Source: Bacteroidales bacterium (GTDB lineage Bacteria > Bacteroidota > Bacteroidia > Bacteroidales > P3). From it: a stretch of DNA of 64,000 nt. The position numbers were made by a program, and so were the translations under genes. The stretch lies in NCBI GenBank assembly GCA_017960475.1, contig JAGCZH010000040.1, positions 1-64,000 on the forward strand, written 5' to 3'. Under the pieces are notes generated by a model. The model was not told where the DNA came from. It saw nothing but the letters and a program-made list of their open reading frames with translations, and did no database searches. Positions within the stretch are counted from its first letter, which is position 1. Each line of letters starts with the position of its first letter. Positions 17,801-26,409 of this stretch are shown one piece after another.

Positions 17801-20800
17801 CCTTCAGCAGCGACATGTCGTTGCGCATGTTGTTGAACACCGACGCCGATTTGAAAGCGTGCTCGATGTCCACAGGCGATAGGTATTGTTCGACTACTTG
17901 GAACAGGTGCTCTTTGGCTTTGGCGAAGCCAGTCACAATGAATGCCTCGGCGGAGCGGCCGGCGGCAATATGAATACGTCTCCTCATTGCCATAATGGGG
18001 TCGAGGGTTGTGCCTACGGTACCCGATAGGTTGCGACGCGACTTGATGACCTCGGCTTGACGCAAGCTGCCGCCACGCCCAAGGAAGTTGAGGCGTGAGG
18101 TCTCATACTCAACAAAGTTGTTTGCTTTTGCCGTTGTCACGCTCTCTTCGTCGTCCTGAGCCACCCAGAGTTTATGTATCAGGAATTGGCGGGTTTGTGC
18201 TGCTCCTGGCCTGCTGAAAAGCAAGGACTCGTGCTTGCTGTCATACTCCGACCCAATCTTCATGGCGTTGAAGACTCTGTGGCTTTCGTCCTCGGCATGA
18301 GAAGACAGTATCACCTCACCATAACTTGTAAGCTCCAGATCCACATCCTCGTTGCCCATGTTGGAGAAGGTAAAGCGTCTTATCTCCGCGCTGCGGTCTT
18401 TGAGAACCGTCACCTCCGTCAGAGTCTCGATGTTGTCGTCAACACGCTGGAACTTGATGATGTCGCTGGCGAAGCTGACATGGTATTTCTCTGGCATCAC
18501 GTCCAGCGGTGCGTATGTCGCGCTCCAGATCTTGTCGCTTCTCAGGTTGCGTATGTAAAGGTATGTTCCGTAGTGGTCGGCGCTGATTTTACGGTATCTG
18601 TTCAGCATTATGCCCTTGAAACGAGAGAATCCGCTGCCGCGGTCGTTCAACAGCACCGTGTATTGTCCGTTGCTCAACACACCGATTTCGGGAACGTTGG
18701 CGATGGTGTCAAAATCGCGTGCGTCACTCTCGGTCTGGACTTTCGTGTATTTATAGCGCTTGTATTGCGTCACTTTCAGGTCGATGTAAGGCTTCACTTG
18801 GGCTTTCTCTTTCAGCAGAGTCTCCATCGACTTCATGGTAGGCTCATGCATAAAGTAACGTTGCATGCAGTTGTCGCACAGATAGTTTGTTAGCGACGCC
18901 AGAATCATGCCCTGATGGTGAGCATAATGGGCTTTCACCGCCACACTGTCTTCGTCGTCATAGCTTTCGTACAACCCAAACTCGTCATACATGTCCAGCT
19001 TTTTGAAACGTTGGATGTTGTCATACACGCCACGGTCGTCGATACCGATGGTCATAATGGAACTGTATGGCGATATCACAATGCGGTCGGGGGTGGTGTT
19101 CTGGAATTTCAGATAGGGCACACCGAAAGCGTGGTATTTGTAGTTTTGGGCGTCGTCAAGTTCGTTGTAGGCAGTCTCGCTGATACCCCAAGGGAGATGT
19201 TTGTATCTCGCCACAGCCTTGTTGATGAAGGCTTTCTGGGCTCTGATGGCGAAACTGTAGGTCTCATCCATGAGAGTGTGACGGTAGGTGGGCAGAAAAA
19301 TCAGCGGCATAAAGTATTCGAATAAAGTTCCATACCACGAAGCCACACCTTTGTAGCCGTGATATTGCACCAGGGTTTTGTCAAGGCAGAACCAGTGTTT
19401 GTATGGAGCGTCGCCTTGGGCGATGGTCAGGAACGACGTCAGTCTGGCCTCAGAGGCGAAATTGTTGTAATGGTAGGGCAGCAGGGTGAAGTTGGTGGTG
19501 TCGTAACCTATGCTGAAGACGTCGAGCTCAGGATTATACAGTTTGTTGAAATCAGTCTGGTCGATAAGCCTGCTCACCTTGGCCAGCAGACTTTCCGTGT
19601 TATCGGACTGCTCGGAGTTGCTCTCACCGCTTTCGAGCCATCCTTTGACAACATAGAGACAGGCGACAAAGTTGCCGCTGTCGCATGTGCTTATGAAGTA
19701 GTTAGGCAGCTCCTTAAGAGTGCTGATGTTGTACCAGTTGTACAGGTGTCCGTTCCATTTCTTCAGTCTGGACACGGTCTCAATGATGTTGCCAATCCGG
19801 CTCTCAGCCTCTTTGCGGTTTATGAAGCCCATCTCCGCGGCGCCAACAATGGCCGTCATAGAATAGCCTATGTTGGTAGGTGAGGTCTTGTAGTCGGTGG
19901 CAGTCTCACGACTCTTCTGGTAGTTGTCGGGAATAAGCCAATTGTTCTCCTCGGTTATGAGTGTGTCGAAGAAGTGCCAAGTGTCTTTTGCCAGCTGGCG
20001 CACCTCGTCGGTCTCTTTGGTGTTAAGGCTTTTCTTGTTGAGAGGGAATTTTTTGCCCAGCCAGAACATTAGCATAGGAGCCACGCACCATACCGCTGCG
20101 CAGAATAGAACGGCGGCCATTCCAATCCAGTTACCCCAATTAACCACGTATAGCGCCACGGCTATGGCCGACACGACATAGTTGAACCAGAATTTCATGA
20201 TATAGTCGCCCAAAGTGCCTTTGGTGCTTTTGGCCGCCTCGTCACTGGTAATCCACGCCAGCAAGTCGCGGTGCGAGAACCACATCCGGTAGCATGCCCT
20301 CACCGCGGCGTCGGTATACATCCATGCCTCTTTGGGAAGCAGGGCGAACTGTACCAGCGACCGGTAGATGATCACTCTGAAACCTCTCATCAACGTCATA
20401 TAGTAGCGGTAGCGTTTGCCAAATCGTGGCACCTTTGCGATCTGACCCATGATGAAGAAAACAATAGGACTTGCCACCACCAGCAAAGCCACCAGCAGGA
20501 ACCATATGGCGTTGATTCCGGTAATACCGCTGAATCCCACCAGGAGCACCACCAACAGGGCCAGACTCAGCATAGACCTGCGCAGGTTGTCGAAGATCTT
20601 CCAGCGTCCTATGGTGTTAACCTGATTCTTGACTTTCTCGCCTCTTTCGTTGTGCACACGGTTCTTCAGCCAGCCAATAATCTGCCAGTCGCCGCGGGTC
20701 CAGCGGTGGTGGCGTTTGGCGTCGTCAATATAGTTCGACGGATTGTCGTCGAAAAGCTCCAGGTCGTTTATCAGGCCGCAGCGTATGTGGCAGCCCTCGA

Positions 20801-22646
20801 TAAGGTCGTGGCTCAGAATCAGGTTCTCAGGGAAAGTGCCTTTCAACACCTTCTGGAACACACGCAAGTCGTAGATGCCTTTGCCGCAGAACGACCCTTC
20901 GTTGAAGATGTCCTGATACAGTTCGAAAGAAGCGGTGGTGTACACATCCAAACCTCCCAGACCTGCCATCAGCTGGGCGTATCGGCTCTTGTTAGTCACC
21001 TCGACGTCGACATTCACCCTGGGCTGCATTATGCCGTAGCCGCTGTCCACACGCCGTCCGTCCTCGCTCAATTTGGCTCTGTTGAGAGGGTGGGCCATGG
21101 CGCCTATCAGCTTCTGCGCCGAATAGAGGACCAACTCCGTGTCGGTGTCGAGAGTGATGACGAATTTTATGTCGGGCACAGCCCCTTGACGCCATTCGCT
21201 GATGGTCTCGAATCGGAAACGCTTCTTTTTCTCATTCTCGTTGGTGTCGCCAAGCAGCAGGTCGTTGAAGTGCAAGATGGCGCCACGCTTCCTCTCGTGG
21301 CCCAGCCAGGTCTGCTCGCCGTCGCTCCAGGCCCTGCGACGGTAGACGAAGTTGAAAATCTTCGCTCCGTATTTATCGTTCAGTTCAGCCACTTTGGCAC
21401 GTCCCGCTTCCACAACCTCGTCGTCCCACGGTGCGTCAGCCTCTTTGTATGAGGCGGCGTCGCCAATAAGAGTGTAGTAGAGGTTTTGCGGACGCTGTTC
21501 GAGGCGTTGGAACGACACACCCTCCTCGCCTTCGGAAGCGCGGTTTATGTTGCTCAGGTAGTATATTTCCAGCTGTTCCAGCAACTCCACGGTCTTCTCC
21601 TTGTTTTTCAGAATAGTGGGCATAATCACCATGGTGGCATACTCCTGGGGTATCAGACCGTCTTTGAATTTGATCTTGAAAGTGCCCATGGGTTTGTGCA
21701 ATTTGCCCAGCAGCCAGTTGAAGAGGTCTATCACTATCTGGCTCATGGGAATCCAGAGAGCCAGGGTAAGCAAAGCCGTCAACCAGGAGAAACCGTCACT
21801 CCATGTGCTCCACGCCGCGAAGGAGAGAGCCAGCAGCAATGCCGCAGCCACAACAATACCAATGTAGGAACGAGCCCTAAGATTCCATTTCTTGGGAGGA
21901 AACAGCTGCCAGCCCACATGCTCGCCTCTTTTGTCAGCCTCAGCGACAAGTTCCTTCACAAACTCGTATTCGTTGCCTTTTTTACGGCATAGTCTAACGA
22001 TCTTTGCCCTGTAGTCATCCTTGGTCTTGTCGTACATTTGATCGTACATGCCAGCCTTTTCAGCCTTCAGCATACGTTCCGAAAAACTCACAGCATCGAG
22101 AAGTTCAGCGGTAGGCAACTTCGTCATCTTCTTCAACGAGGTGAAGATGTTCATCATCATCAGGTTGTCCTGAGCGGCCTCGTCAAGGTGTTTTGCGTCG
22201 GCGTTGCTTTTGTCCGTCGGCTCGTAGTTATAGGCTTTTTTATTACTTAAGTCACGGCACAGATCCGCAAGACTGGCTATCAGTTTGTGTTTTATGAGCG
22301 GTATAAGGCTGCACACCTCAGGGAAAGTAAGATAGTCCTTCCTGTTGACCTGCACTTGCGACAGGTAGCGGAACATCAGCCCCTTATCGATTTGGTAGTG
22401 GCAGCGCTTCATGAAGTTCTCCAGCAGTTGTCCAATCTCATCGATTCGGTGCGATCCTATGCGTTTCAGCTCTCGGCTTCGCAGCTCCTCGCGCATTGTC
22501 TTCTCCTGTTCACTGATCATATAGTAGTTGTCCAGAACCCACTCGTTCGTGCTGCCCACCAGGCGCTGGTTTTTCGTCTCTTCAACCAGCAGCATATAGT
22601 ATTCCGTGATGTCCTTTACGTTTTTCTTGAAAATTCTGTATATCAT
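14898..22646 (-). CDS. Cyclic beta-1,2-glucan synthase-like protein (GT84 + glycoamylase-like + GH94)
   Basis: 2582 residues, by far the largest gene here. The architecture fits NdvB/ChvB-type cyclic beta-1,2-glucan synthases (about 2800 residues): N-terminal cytosolic helices, membrane segments near 260-315, a GT84 glycosyltransferase core around 350-680 with FVITLDTDTELVLYSA (DxDTE near 499), membrane segments near 690-735 and 815-870, a glycoamylase-like domain about 930-1370 with WNGHLYNWYNI and AHHQGMILASL, and C-terminal GH94 phosphorylase-like domains about 1800-2550 with GCGDWNDGMSHVG near 2270 (DWNDG carries the catalytic Asp). Predicted role: UDP-glucose-dependent glucan polymerisation and chain-length control at the inner membrane, giving periplasmic or secreted glucan. 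Such proteins are known mainly from Proteobacteria. Confidence 0.85.
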   Translation of the reverse strand: MIYRIFKKNVKDITEYYMLLVEETKNQRLVGSTNEWVLDNYYMISEQEKTMREELRSRELKRIGSHRIDEIGQLLENFMKRCHYQIDKGLMFRYLSQVQVNRKDYLTFPEVCSLIPLIKHKLIASLADLCRDLSNKKAYNYEPTDKSNADAKHLDEAAQDNLMMMNIFTSLKKMTKLPTAELLDAVSFSERMLKAEKAGMYDQMYDKTKDDYRAKIVRLCRKKGNEYEFVKELVAEADKRGEHVGWQLFPPKKWNLRARSYIGIVVAAALLLALSFAAWSTWSDGFSWLTALLTLALWIPMSQIVIDLFNWLLGKLHKPMGTFKIKFKDGLIPQEYATMVIMPTILKNKEKTVELLEQLEIYYLSNINRASEGEEGVSFQRLEQRPQNLYYTLIGDAASYKEADAPWDDEVVEAGRAKVAELNDKYGAKIFNFVYRRRAWSDGEQTWLGHERKRGAILHFNDLLLGDTNENEKKKRFRFETISEWRQGAVPDIKFVITLDTDTELVLYSAQKLIGAMAHPLNRAKLSEDGRRVDSGYGIMQPRVNVDVEVTNKSRYAQLMAGLGGLDVYTTASFELYQDIFNEGSFCGKGIYDLRVFQKVLKGTFPENLILSHDLIEGCHIRCGLINDLELFDDNPSNYIDDAKRHHRWTRGDWQIIGWLKNRVHNERGEKVKNQVNTIGRWKIFDNLRRSMLSLALLVVLLVGFSGITGINAIWFLLVALLVVASPIVFFIMGQIAKVPRFGKRYRYYMTLMRGFRVIIYRSLVQFALLPKEAWMYTDAAVRACYRMWFSHRDLLAWITSDEAAKSTKGTLGDYIMKFWFNYVVSAIAVALYVVNWGNWIGMAAVLFCAAVWCVAPMLMFWLGKKFPLNKKSLNTKETDEVRQLAKDTWHFFDTLITEENNWLIPDNYQKSRETATDYKTSPTNIGYSMTAIVGAAEMGFINRKEAESRIGNIIETVSRLKKWNGHLYNWYNISTLKELPNYFISTCDSGNFVACLYVVKGWLESGESNSEQSDNTESLLAKVSRLIDQTDFNKLYNPELDVFSIGYDTTNFTLLPYHYNNFASEARLTSFLTIAQGDAPYKHWFCLDKTLVQYHGYKGVASWYGTLFEYFMPLIFLPTYRHTLMDETYSFAIRAQKAFINKAVARYKHLPWGISETAYNELDDAQNYKYHAFGVPYLKFQNTTPDRIVISPYSSIMTIGIDDRGVYDNIQRFKKLDMYDEFGLYESYDDEDSVAVKAHYAHHQGMILASLTNYLCDNCMQRYFMHEPTMKSMETLLKEKAQVKPYIDLKVTQYKRYKYTKVQTESDARDFDTIANVPEIGVLSNGQYTVLLNDRGSGFSRFKGIMLNRYRKISADHYGTYLYIRNLRSDKIWSATYAPLDVMPEKYHVSFASDIIKFQRVDDNIETLTEVTVLKDRSAEIRRFTFSNMGNEDVDLELTSYGEVILSSHAEDESHRVFNAMKIGSEYDSKHESLLFSRPGAAQTRQFLIHKLWVAQDDEESVTTAKANNFVEYETSRLNFLGRGGSLRQAEVIKSRRNLSGTVGTTLDPIMAMRRRIHIAAGRSAEAFIVTGFAKAKEHLFQVVEQYLSPVDIEHAFKSASVFNNMRNDMSLLKGSQMRLYCNIAKYMAQTATLGSHRNEILAQNRLSQSSLWRFGISGDLAILLMEIDSADHSGFAKEMLRAFEYYKVRGLYLDLVFINNVPQSQREGLTHFIRSMADTEHLWAPHSDAGHVYVINGDDLSADERTLLHTVARVCFNTRNGVRIEQQLQDLETEYQHYQHKIEYPPLRPKKDFRVWSDLDFYNQYGGFDVERNRKGDSTSNNAGPCDYVVTNTNTPMPWVNVIAGAGDIAKANGRGVFGCVVSSTMAGFTFAYNAQQFKLTGWSNDIVRDNASEMLLIDKQQFVPATARHSQGWSAFDAQYGDLKIDVRLFVAKERMEKYYQIRVSNNSEKQRELELDMVFKLVMGVCEEDTARYLYSRWDASTNSLLVRNVYHPVYRDTVLRLTASEPLTDVSLDYPNRKRIGLTLDVPAQGEKEVAFIISVCQLDELDNKELAPITSIKDIYSEFDKVVDYWNEKLSFIQVETPDRSLDYMLNRWYLYQVYASRLFARAGFYQVGGATGFRDQLQDVMSILYSNPDYARKQILDHAAHQFAEGDVLHWWHESMHLGARTTFSDDYLWLVFVTHQYVSVTGDTSILNVMVPFCQADQLTPGEAERGMNYRSGTFIESDSERDASFEYASLYEHLRRAVNRAMNRIGSHGLPLMGCGDWNDGMSHVGVEGKGESVWVAFFLCDLLPKMEQLTQMASNADLSYCKELSDFRQRLVDAIQKTAWDGAWFLRAYYDNGDPMGSRNNTECQIDLICQAWSILTDVATKEQKESVMRETDNRLVNREHEIIQLLTPAFQWHASSDSQPSPGYIMNYPVGVRENGGQYTHGAMWYIMAQLKEGRNDMAYYLYSIINPIHRTHSLADVLKYKVEPYCMAADIYSNPQHPGRGGWTWYTGSASWAYKTGIENILGLHKDGDKLTIDPHIPTDWPGFKIRYRHGSSSYIINYSRAANSKSDPTQIALVDDGKEHEINIE

Positions 22647-22784
22647 GTCTCGATTGTTTTTCGTGTGAGAATGGTTTAGCCTTACTTTTTGGTGTTAGTA
22701 TTAGTGCTAAAAGGAGCCGTAAGTGCGGATTTTCAGTGCCTTTAAGGTCTAATAAGGCATAATAAACCCAAAATATCAAATTTG

Positions 22785-22792
22785 CAAATTTA
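22785..22792 (-). promoter_or_regulatory. Probable promoter box of the glucan synthase gene
   Basis: TAAATTTG on the minus strand (TAnnTTTG), about 140 bases upstream of the ATG at 22646. Confidence 0.5.
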
Positions 22793-22840
22793 CAAATTTT
22801 AGTTTAATTTTATGGAATACTAAATTTAAAATATATTTTT

Positions 22841-23160
22841 CCCCGCAAGTCCCTCACCGCAGGATAAACGAGAATTATGCTATATATGACTCTCTTACCG
22901 CCCCCGGCAGTATAATCCACAAGATTTATAAGATTTCTGCAAGCCCTGCGCCGCAGGAGGAACGAAAGTTATGCTGTAAATGAGACTCTTACCGTCGTAG
23001 ACGGAATAATTTATAAGATTTATAAGATCTCGCCCGATCCGCGCCGCAGGAGACCAAAATAAGATTTAAAGAAAATATTACCGCCCCCGGCATGAAGAAG
23101 CTCCAGTGGAGCTTTGATAGCGAAGCGGAGAATGAAAAGATTTATAAGATTTCCAAGAGA
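22841..23160. repeat. Dispersed intergenic repeat array, copy 1
   Basis: No gene in this spacer. It holds tandem modules of about 60 bases that begin ACCGnCG(n)AGACGG or ACCGCCCCCGGCA, continue with a TTTATAAGATTTATAAGAT section and end GCGCCGCAGGAG. Clear units: 22897-22959 and 22991-23052, plus partial units at 22841-22864 and 23080-23160. A GATAGCGAAGCGGAGAAT module at 23116-23133 also occurs in the copy at 51 kb, in the same order. Several parts are short palindromes. There are no features of CRISPR repeats or a transposase. Confidence 0.8.
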
Positions 23161-23163
23161 AAG

Positions 23164-23295
23164 TTACTTCTGTTTTTTGGTGGGACCAACTTTCACTTTC
23201 TCAACAACCGTCGTGTCGGGATGCGTGTCAGCATACCTCTTTGTAGTGAAGCGACCGGTTTTGGCACTCCGAGCTACTTTCACGGTTCTAGCCAT
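23164..23295 (-). CDS. 43-residue basic protein (AKTGRF...T family)
   Basis: Minus-strand ORF from the ATG at 23295: MARTVKVARSAKTGRFTTKR, then YADTHPDTTVVEKVKVG and a KKQK ending. The pattern SAKTGRFxTKxxAxxHPxTTVxExV matches a widespread family of tiny basic bacterial proteins seen near mobile or prophage DNA, of unknown function and often misannotated. It sits between two repeat-rich stretches, and the coding pattern is clearer than that of the overlapping plus-strand frames. No experimental role is known to me. Confidence 0.6.
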   Translation of the reverse strand: MARTVKVARSAKTGRFTTKRYADTHPDTTVVEKVKVGPTKKQK

Positions 23296-23511
23296 ATGCA
23301 TTGGACTTAACGCCTGCTCCTTTCAGGCACTGTGAGAACTTGTCCAATGTTCTCGGGTTAAACGGGGATTCGGACAATCCTATTTAATCCATCTACGGCA
23401 AAAACGATGCCAAAAGGCAAAAGAATGACAAAATGACAGAGTTTATATTTGAATTTTGTGAAAATTAAACAAAAATTAAAAATAAAATCGCTTGTTTCAA
23501 AAATTTGTTGT

Positions 23512-23519
23512 ATTTTTGC
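23512..23519 (+). promoter_or_regulatory. Promoter -7 box for the RloA-like ATPase
   Basis: TATTTTTG then CA, 25 bases before the ATG at 23544. Confidence 0.6.
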
Positions 23520-23543
23520 ACCGTCGTTTAATACTGAACAATT

Positions 23544-24851
23544 ATGATAGCGGAATTCAAAATCAGGAATTTTTATTCGTTGCGGGATGAGCAAACGCTG
23601 AGTTTTATCCCGACGAATGACGATACGTCGCGCGATATTTATACCGAAGAGGTGGCTGACGGTGTCTCGCTTTTGAAAATAGGCTGTATCTATGGATCCA
23701 ATGCTTCGGGTAAGACAAACATCTTGAAGGCACTCCATTTCTTTTCGCAATTCATGGTTAATGATAGTTTGAATAAAGGCGACGAGATGGGAGTCGTGCC
23801 TTTCTTGCTTGATGACGTATCGGGCAATGAACGGACGCAGTTTGAAATGACTTTCTATCTGAACAGGGAGAAGTATAAGCTCAATCTGGTGTTGGATAAC
23901 AAGGTTATTTACGAGGAAACTCTGCATGTGTATTCTTCGGTTCAACCAACGTGCACTTATAATGCGGGAAAAGATGCTACAGATATTGTGTTTGGCGGCA
24001 AAGTGGGGTTGGTCAAGAAAAGTAGGGATGCCATAGAGGGTAATACTTTCAATAAACGAACGGTGATTGCTGCCTTTGGTAAGTCAAATGTTGAGAAATC
24101 AAGGCTGAATCTGGTATATGATTTCTTTTCTAAGGGGATTGCGCCTATCATGTATCCCCAGAGTGACCTGATGGGGTTCACTAAACGCCGTATAAAAAGC
24201 GACAGGGACGGACGATTAAAACGGTTCATTCTTCACTTTTTGAAGGCATCTGACTTTAATATCTCGGATATTGCAATCCATGAAGAGGAACTCACCATTA
24301 CTCCTGAAATAGAATTGATGATTAAGAATACCTCAGGAATGCCGGAAAAGGCAAAGGAAGAAATCTTGAATAAGGGCACGTTGCATTCGGACGAGATGTT
24401 CTTTGTGCAACATACCAGTAACGGTGATAAGGAACTATACGAGGAGTTGGAGTCTCGAGGAACCAAGAGATATGTGGGGCTGGCTACAATCCTTTATGAC
24501 CTGTTGGTCCACGGTGTGATTCTTCCTATTGACGAGATAGAGACAAGCATTCACTATGAGTTGCTCTCTTATTTTATCAAAGTATTCCTGGTGAATAGCA
24601 AGCGAGGCGGACAGCTGATTGTCTCTACACACGACATAGACTTGCTGGATGAGGACTATATCCGCAGAGATGTGATTTGGTTCACAGACAAGAATGATTG
24701 CGGAGAGACTCAACTGATAAGGCTGTCAACCCTTGGTCTGCACAAGACGCTGTCGGTTTATAATGCTTACAGGCAGGAAAAGCTTGTGAATCTGCCTTTC
24801 TTGGACAGCATTTATATGGATGAATACTATGAGCATGAGACAGGGAAATAG
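23544..24851 (+). CDS. RloA-like AAA family ATPase (COG1106)
   Basis: 435 residues, cytosolic. ABC-type/OLD-like ATPase: FKIRNFYSLRDEQTLSF at the N-terminus, Walker A GSNASGKT (51-58), and C-terminal GVILPIDEIETSIHYEL (Walker B) with IVSTHDIDLLD (H-loop). This architecture is found in RloA of type I restriction loci and in two-gene systems with an RloB (TOPRIM-like) partner, suspected to act in phage defence. The downstream gene begins as RloB but is truncated (next entry), so the system here is probably inactive or the ATPase works alone. The end overlaps the rloB start by 17 bases. Confidence 0.75.
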   Translation: MIAEFKIRNFYSLRDEQTLSFIPTNDDTSRDIYTEEVADGVSLLKIGCIYGSNASGKTNILKALHFFSQFMVNDSLNKGDEMGVVPFLLDDVSGNERTQFEMTFYLNREKYKLNLVLDNKVIYEETLHVYSSVQPTCTYNAGKDATDIVFGGKVGLVKKSRDAIEGNTFNKRTVIAAFGKSNVEKSRLNLVYDFFSKGIAPIMYPQSDLMGFTKRRIKSDRDGRLKRFILHFLKASDFNISDIAIHEEELTITPEIELMIKNTSGMPEKAKEEILNKGTLHSDEMFFVQHTSNGDKELYEELESRGTKRYVGLATILYDLLVHGVILPIDEIETSIHYELLSYFIKVFLVNSKRGGQLIVSTHDIDLLDEDYIRRDVIWFTDKNDCGETQLIRLSTLGLHKTLSVYNAYRQEKLVNLPFLDSIYMDEYYEHETGK

Positions 24852-24900
24852 AAAAGTACGGAAGAGCATCGCTATCATCGGTGAAGGGCTGACAGAGTAT
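24835..24900 (+). pseudogene. RloB-like gene, N-terminal stub
   Basis: ATG at 24835 inside the end of the RloA-like gene gives MRQGNRKVRKSIAIIGEGLT then EY: the basic start followed by (I/V)xIxGEGxTE is the beginning of RloB domain proteins, whose GEG is the first TOPRIM-like motif. After about 22 codons the resemblance stops, and the frame runs, without a stop codon, into the next gene. A full RloB is about 200 residues. Interpreted as a deletion that joined an rloB start to unrelated DNA. Confidence 0.55.
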
Positions 24901-24942
24901 CCGTCGTCGACATTGAAACAGGACTCCAGAAATGGAAATACC

Positions 24943-25911
24943 ATGAACACTAATAACAATATGCTACACCATCGTTGCGGGCACGATTCTTTTAGGCTCA
25001 TGTACCTTGTCGCCCTCATGTTTCTGTGTCCCGTCCTTTACGGCCAGAGCCCGACTCAGGCGGCACTATTGGAGAAAGCCTATCAGGATTCATCTATAAC
25101 GTTGCTAAATCAGTTCTTCGACAACTGGTCATCGGAAGTTTCCCCGAACGAAAGCGAGGCCCGCAACAAATGGGTGGTGGAAGCACACAAGGTCTTCAAG
25201 GCTTTCTATCAGCCCCTTCGTTTGGACAAAATTGGCTGTGACGTCAACGAGTTTGAGATCTCTTACCAGGATTTCCCTTATTTCATTGTGCAGGATACGC
25301 TGTACCGTATTTACATTGCGGACACTATCCCCATCGGAGACGACGAGTTTGTTGCCTACTGTAAAAAACGTATTAATAAGATGTTCCCCGATGACAGTAC
25401 ACGTAAAAAGGAGCTGGAATCTCTGCAGAGAATGATTGAAAACGACTTCTTGCATATGGATTTCAAACGAGAAAAGTATATGTTTCCAAGAGAATGGAGT
25501 GCCATTCCCATCATATTGGTGGACTCAAACATCTCTTTCCGCCCCTCAGTGAGTTTCTCCGACAAGAAAGTTGTCCACCTGACCGCTGGCTATGAGCGGT
25601 TGTTGAACACGTTTCTCGGCAACAAACATGTCGAAATGGGGACGGAAAGCCTCATGCAGGTGGCTTATGCCAAGGAAGAGAGTGCGCGGCGAATGAATTT
25701 CATCGAGAATGCCGTTCAGATATTTTATGGTCACTGGGGCGGCTATTGGCAGTATGAGACTTACCCCATGGCCAATTCAATCATTTTCGACTCCGCAATG
25801 CAGCGGGCTGTCGTCAAATTCCGCTTTATTTACGAGGGCGGTGAAGTGTTTCTTGAAAAACGGAACGGCGAATGGACTGTCGTTTCAGGAAAACTTACAT
25901 GGATAGAATAG
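24943..25911 (+). CDS. Exported protein of unknown function
   Basis: 322 residues from the ATG at 24943; a hydrophobic stretch (FRLMYLVALMFLCPVLYG, about 15-32) looks like a signal peptide, and the mature part starts at QSPTQAALLEK. The body is mixed alpha/beta with many aromatic residues, ending in a beta-rich section (VVKFRFIYEGGEVFLEKRNG) that resembles lipoprotein-type storage folds. I do not recognise the family. The frame is open back through the RloB stub, so a longer fusion protein from 24835 is formally possible, but the signal peptide argues for the internal start. Confidence 0.6.
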   Translation: MNTNNNMLHHRCGHDSFRLMYLVALMFLCPVLYGQSPTQAALLEKAYQDSSITLLNQFFDNWSSEVSPNESEARNKWVVEAHKVFKAFYQPLRLDKIGCDVNEFEISYQDFPYFIVQDTLYRIYIADTIPIGDDEFVAYCKKRINKMFPDDSTRKKELESLQRMIENDFLHMDFKREKYMFPREWSAIPIILVDSNISFRPSVSFSDKKVVHLTAGYERLLNTFLGNKHVEMGTESLMQVAYAKEESARRMNFIENAVQIFYGHWGGYWQYETYPMANSIIFDSAMQRAVVKFRFIYEGGEVFLEKRNGEWTVVSGKLTWIE

Positions 25912-25952
25912 TGAATCGTAATACAGTGATTTAAACAATATTCGTTATCAGT

Positions 25953-26402
25953 ATGAAAAAGTTGTTATACTTTGATATGGACAACGTCCTTGTCGATTTC
26001 AATTCCGGTATCGACAAAGTGGATGAGGACACCAAGCGGGCTTATGAGGGGCATTGGGATGACATCCCGGGTCTATTCAGCCTGATGGAGCCAATGCCAG
26101 GCGCTATCGATGCGGTACATCGCCTTGCTGAAGAATATGATTGCTACATCCTCTCCACGGCGCCGTGGAAGAACCCCTCGGCATGGTCCGACAAGGTGGA
26201 GTGGGTGACAAGGTATATGGATGACGTTTTCCACAAGCGTCTCATTATCTCGCATCACAAGAACCTTTGTGGCGGCGATTATCTCATTGACGACCGCGGC
26301 AAGCACGGCTCTAATGAGTTCTCCGGCGAGTGGATTCAGTTCGGCTCGCCAGAGTTCCCCGACTGGGATAGTGTGTTGAAATATCTCTGTGGCAAGAACT
26401 AG
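25953..26402 (+). CDS. 5' nucleotidase / 5'(3')-deoxyribonucleotidase family (HAD)
   Basis: 149 residues. HAD motif I FDMDNVLVDFN (nucleophile and acid/base Asp), motif II ILSTAPWKN, and motif III/IV GGDYLIDDRGKHG. The NVLVDF variation and the STAPW motif are those of the NT5C/YqfW-type 5' nucleotidases, which dephosphorylate (deoxy)nucleoside monophosphates. Cytosolic. The SanA-like gene begins seven bases past its stop, suggesting co-transcription. Confidence 0.82.
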   Translation: MKKLLYFDMDNVLVDFNSGIDKVDEDTKRAYEGHWDDIPGLFSLMEPMPGAIDAVHRLAEEYDCYILSTAPWKNPSAWSDKVEWVTRYMDDVFHKRLIISHHKNLCGGDYLIDDRGKHGSNEFSGEWIQFGSPEFPDWDSVLKYLCGKN

Positions 26403-26409
26403 CAAGCAG

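Noticed and set aside
22841..23160. CRISPR array
   Set aside because: Units are about 60 bases with internal A/T-rich variation, not identical repeats with unique spacers, and no cas genes are nearby.
23092..23335. Plus-strand 72-73-residue open frames
   Set aside because: They overlap the repeat modules and the minus-strand 43-residue gene, and have no start context or family features.
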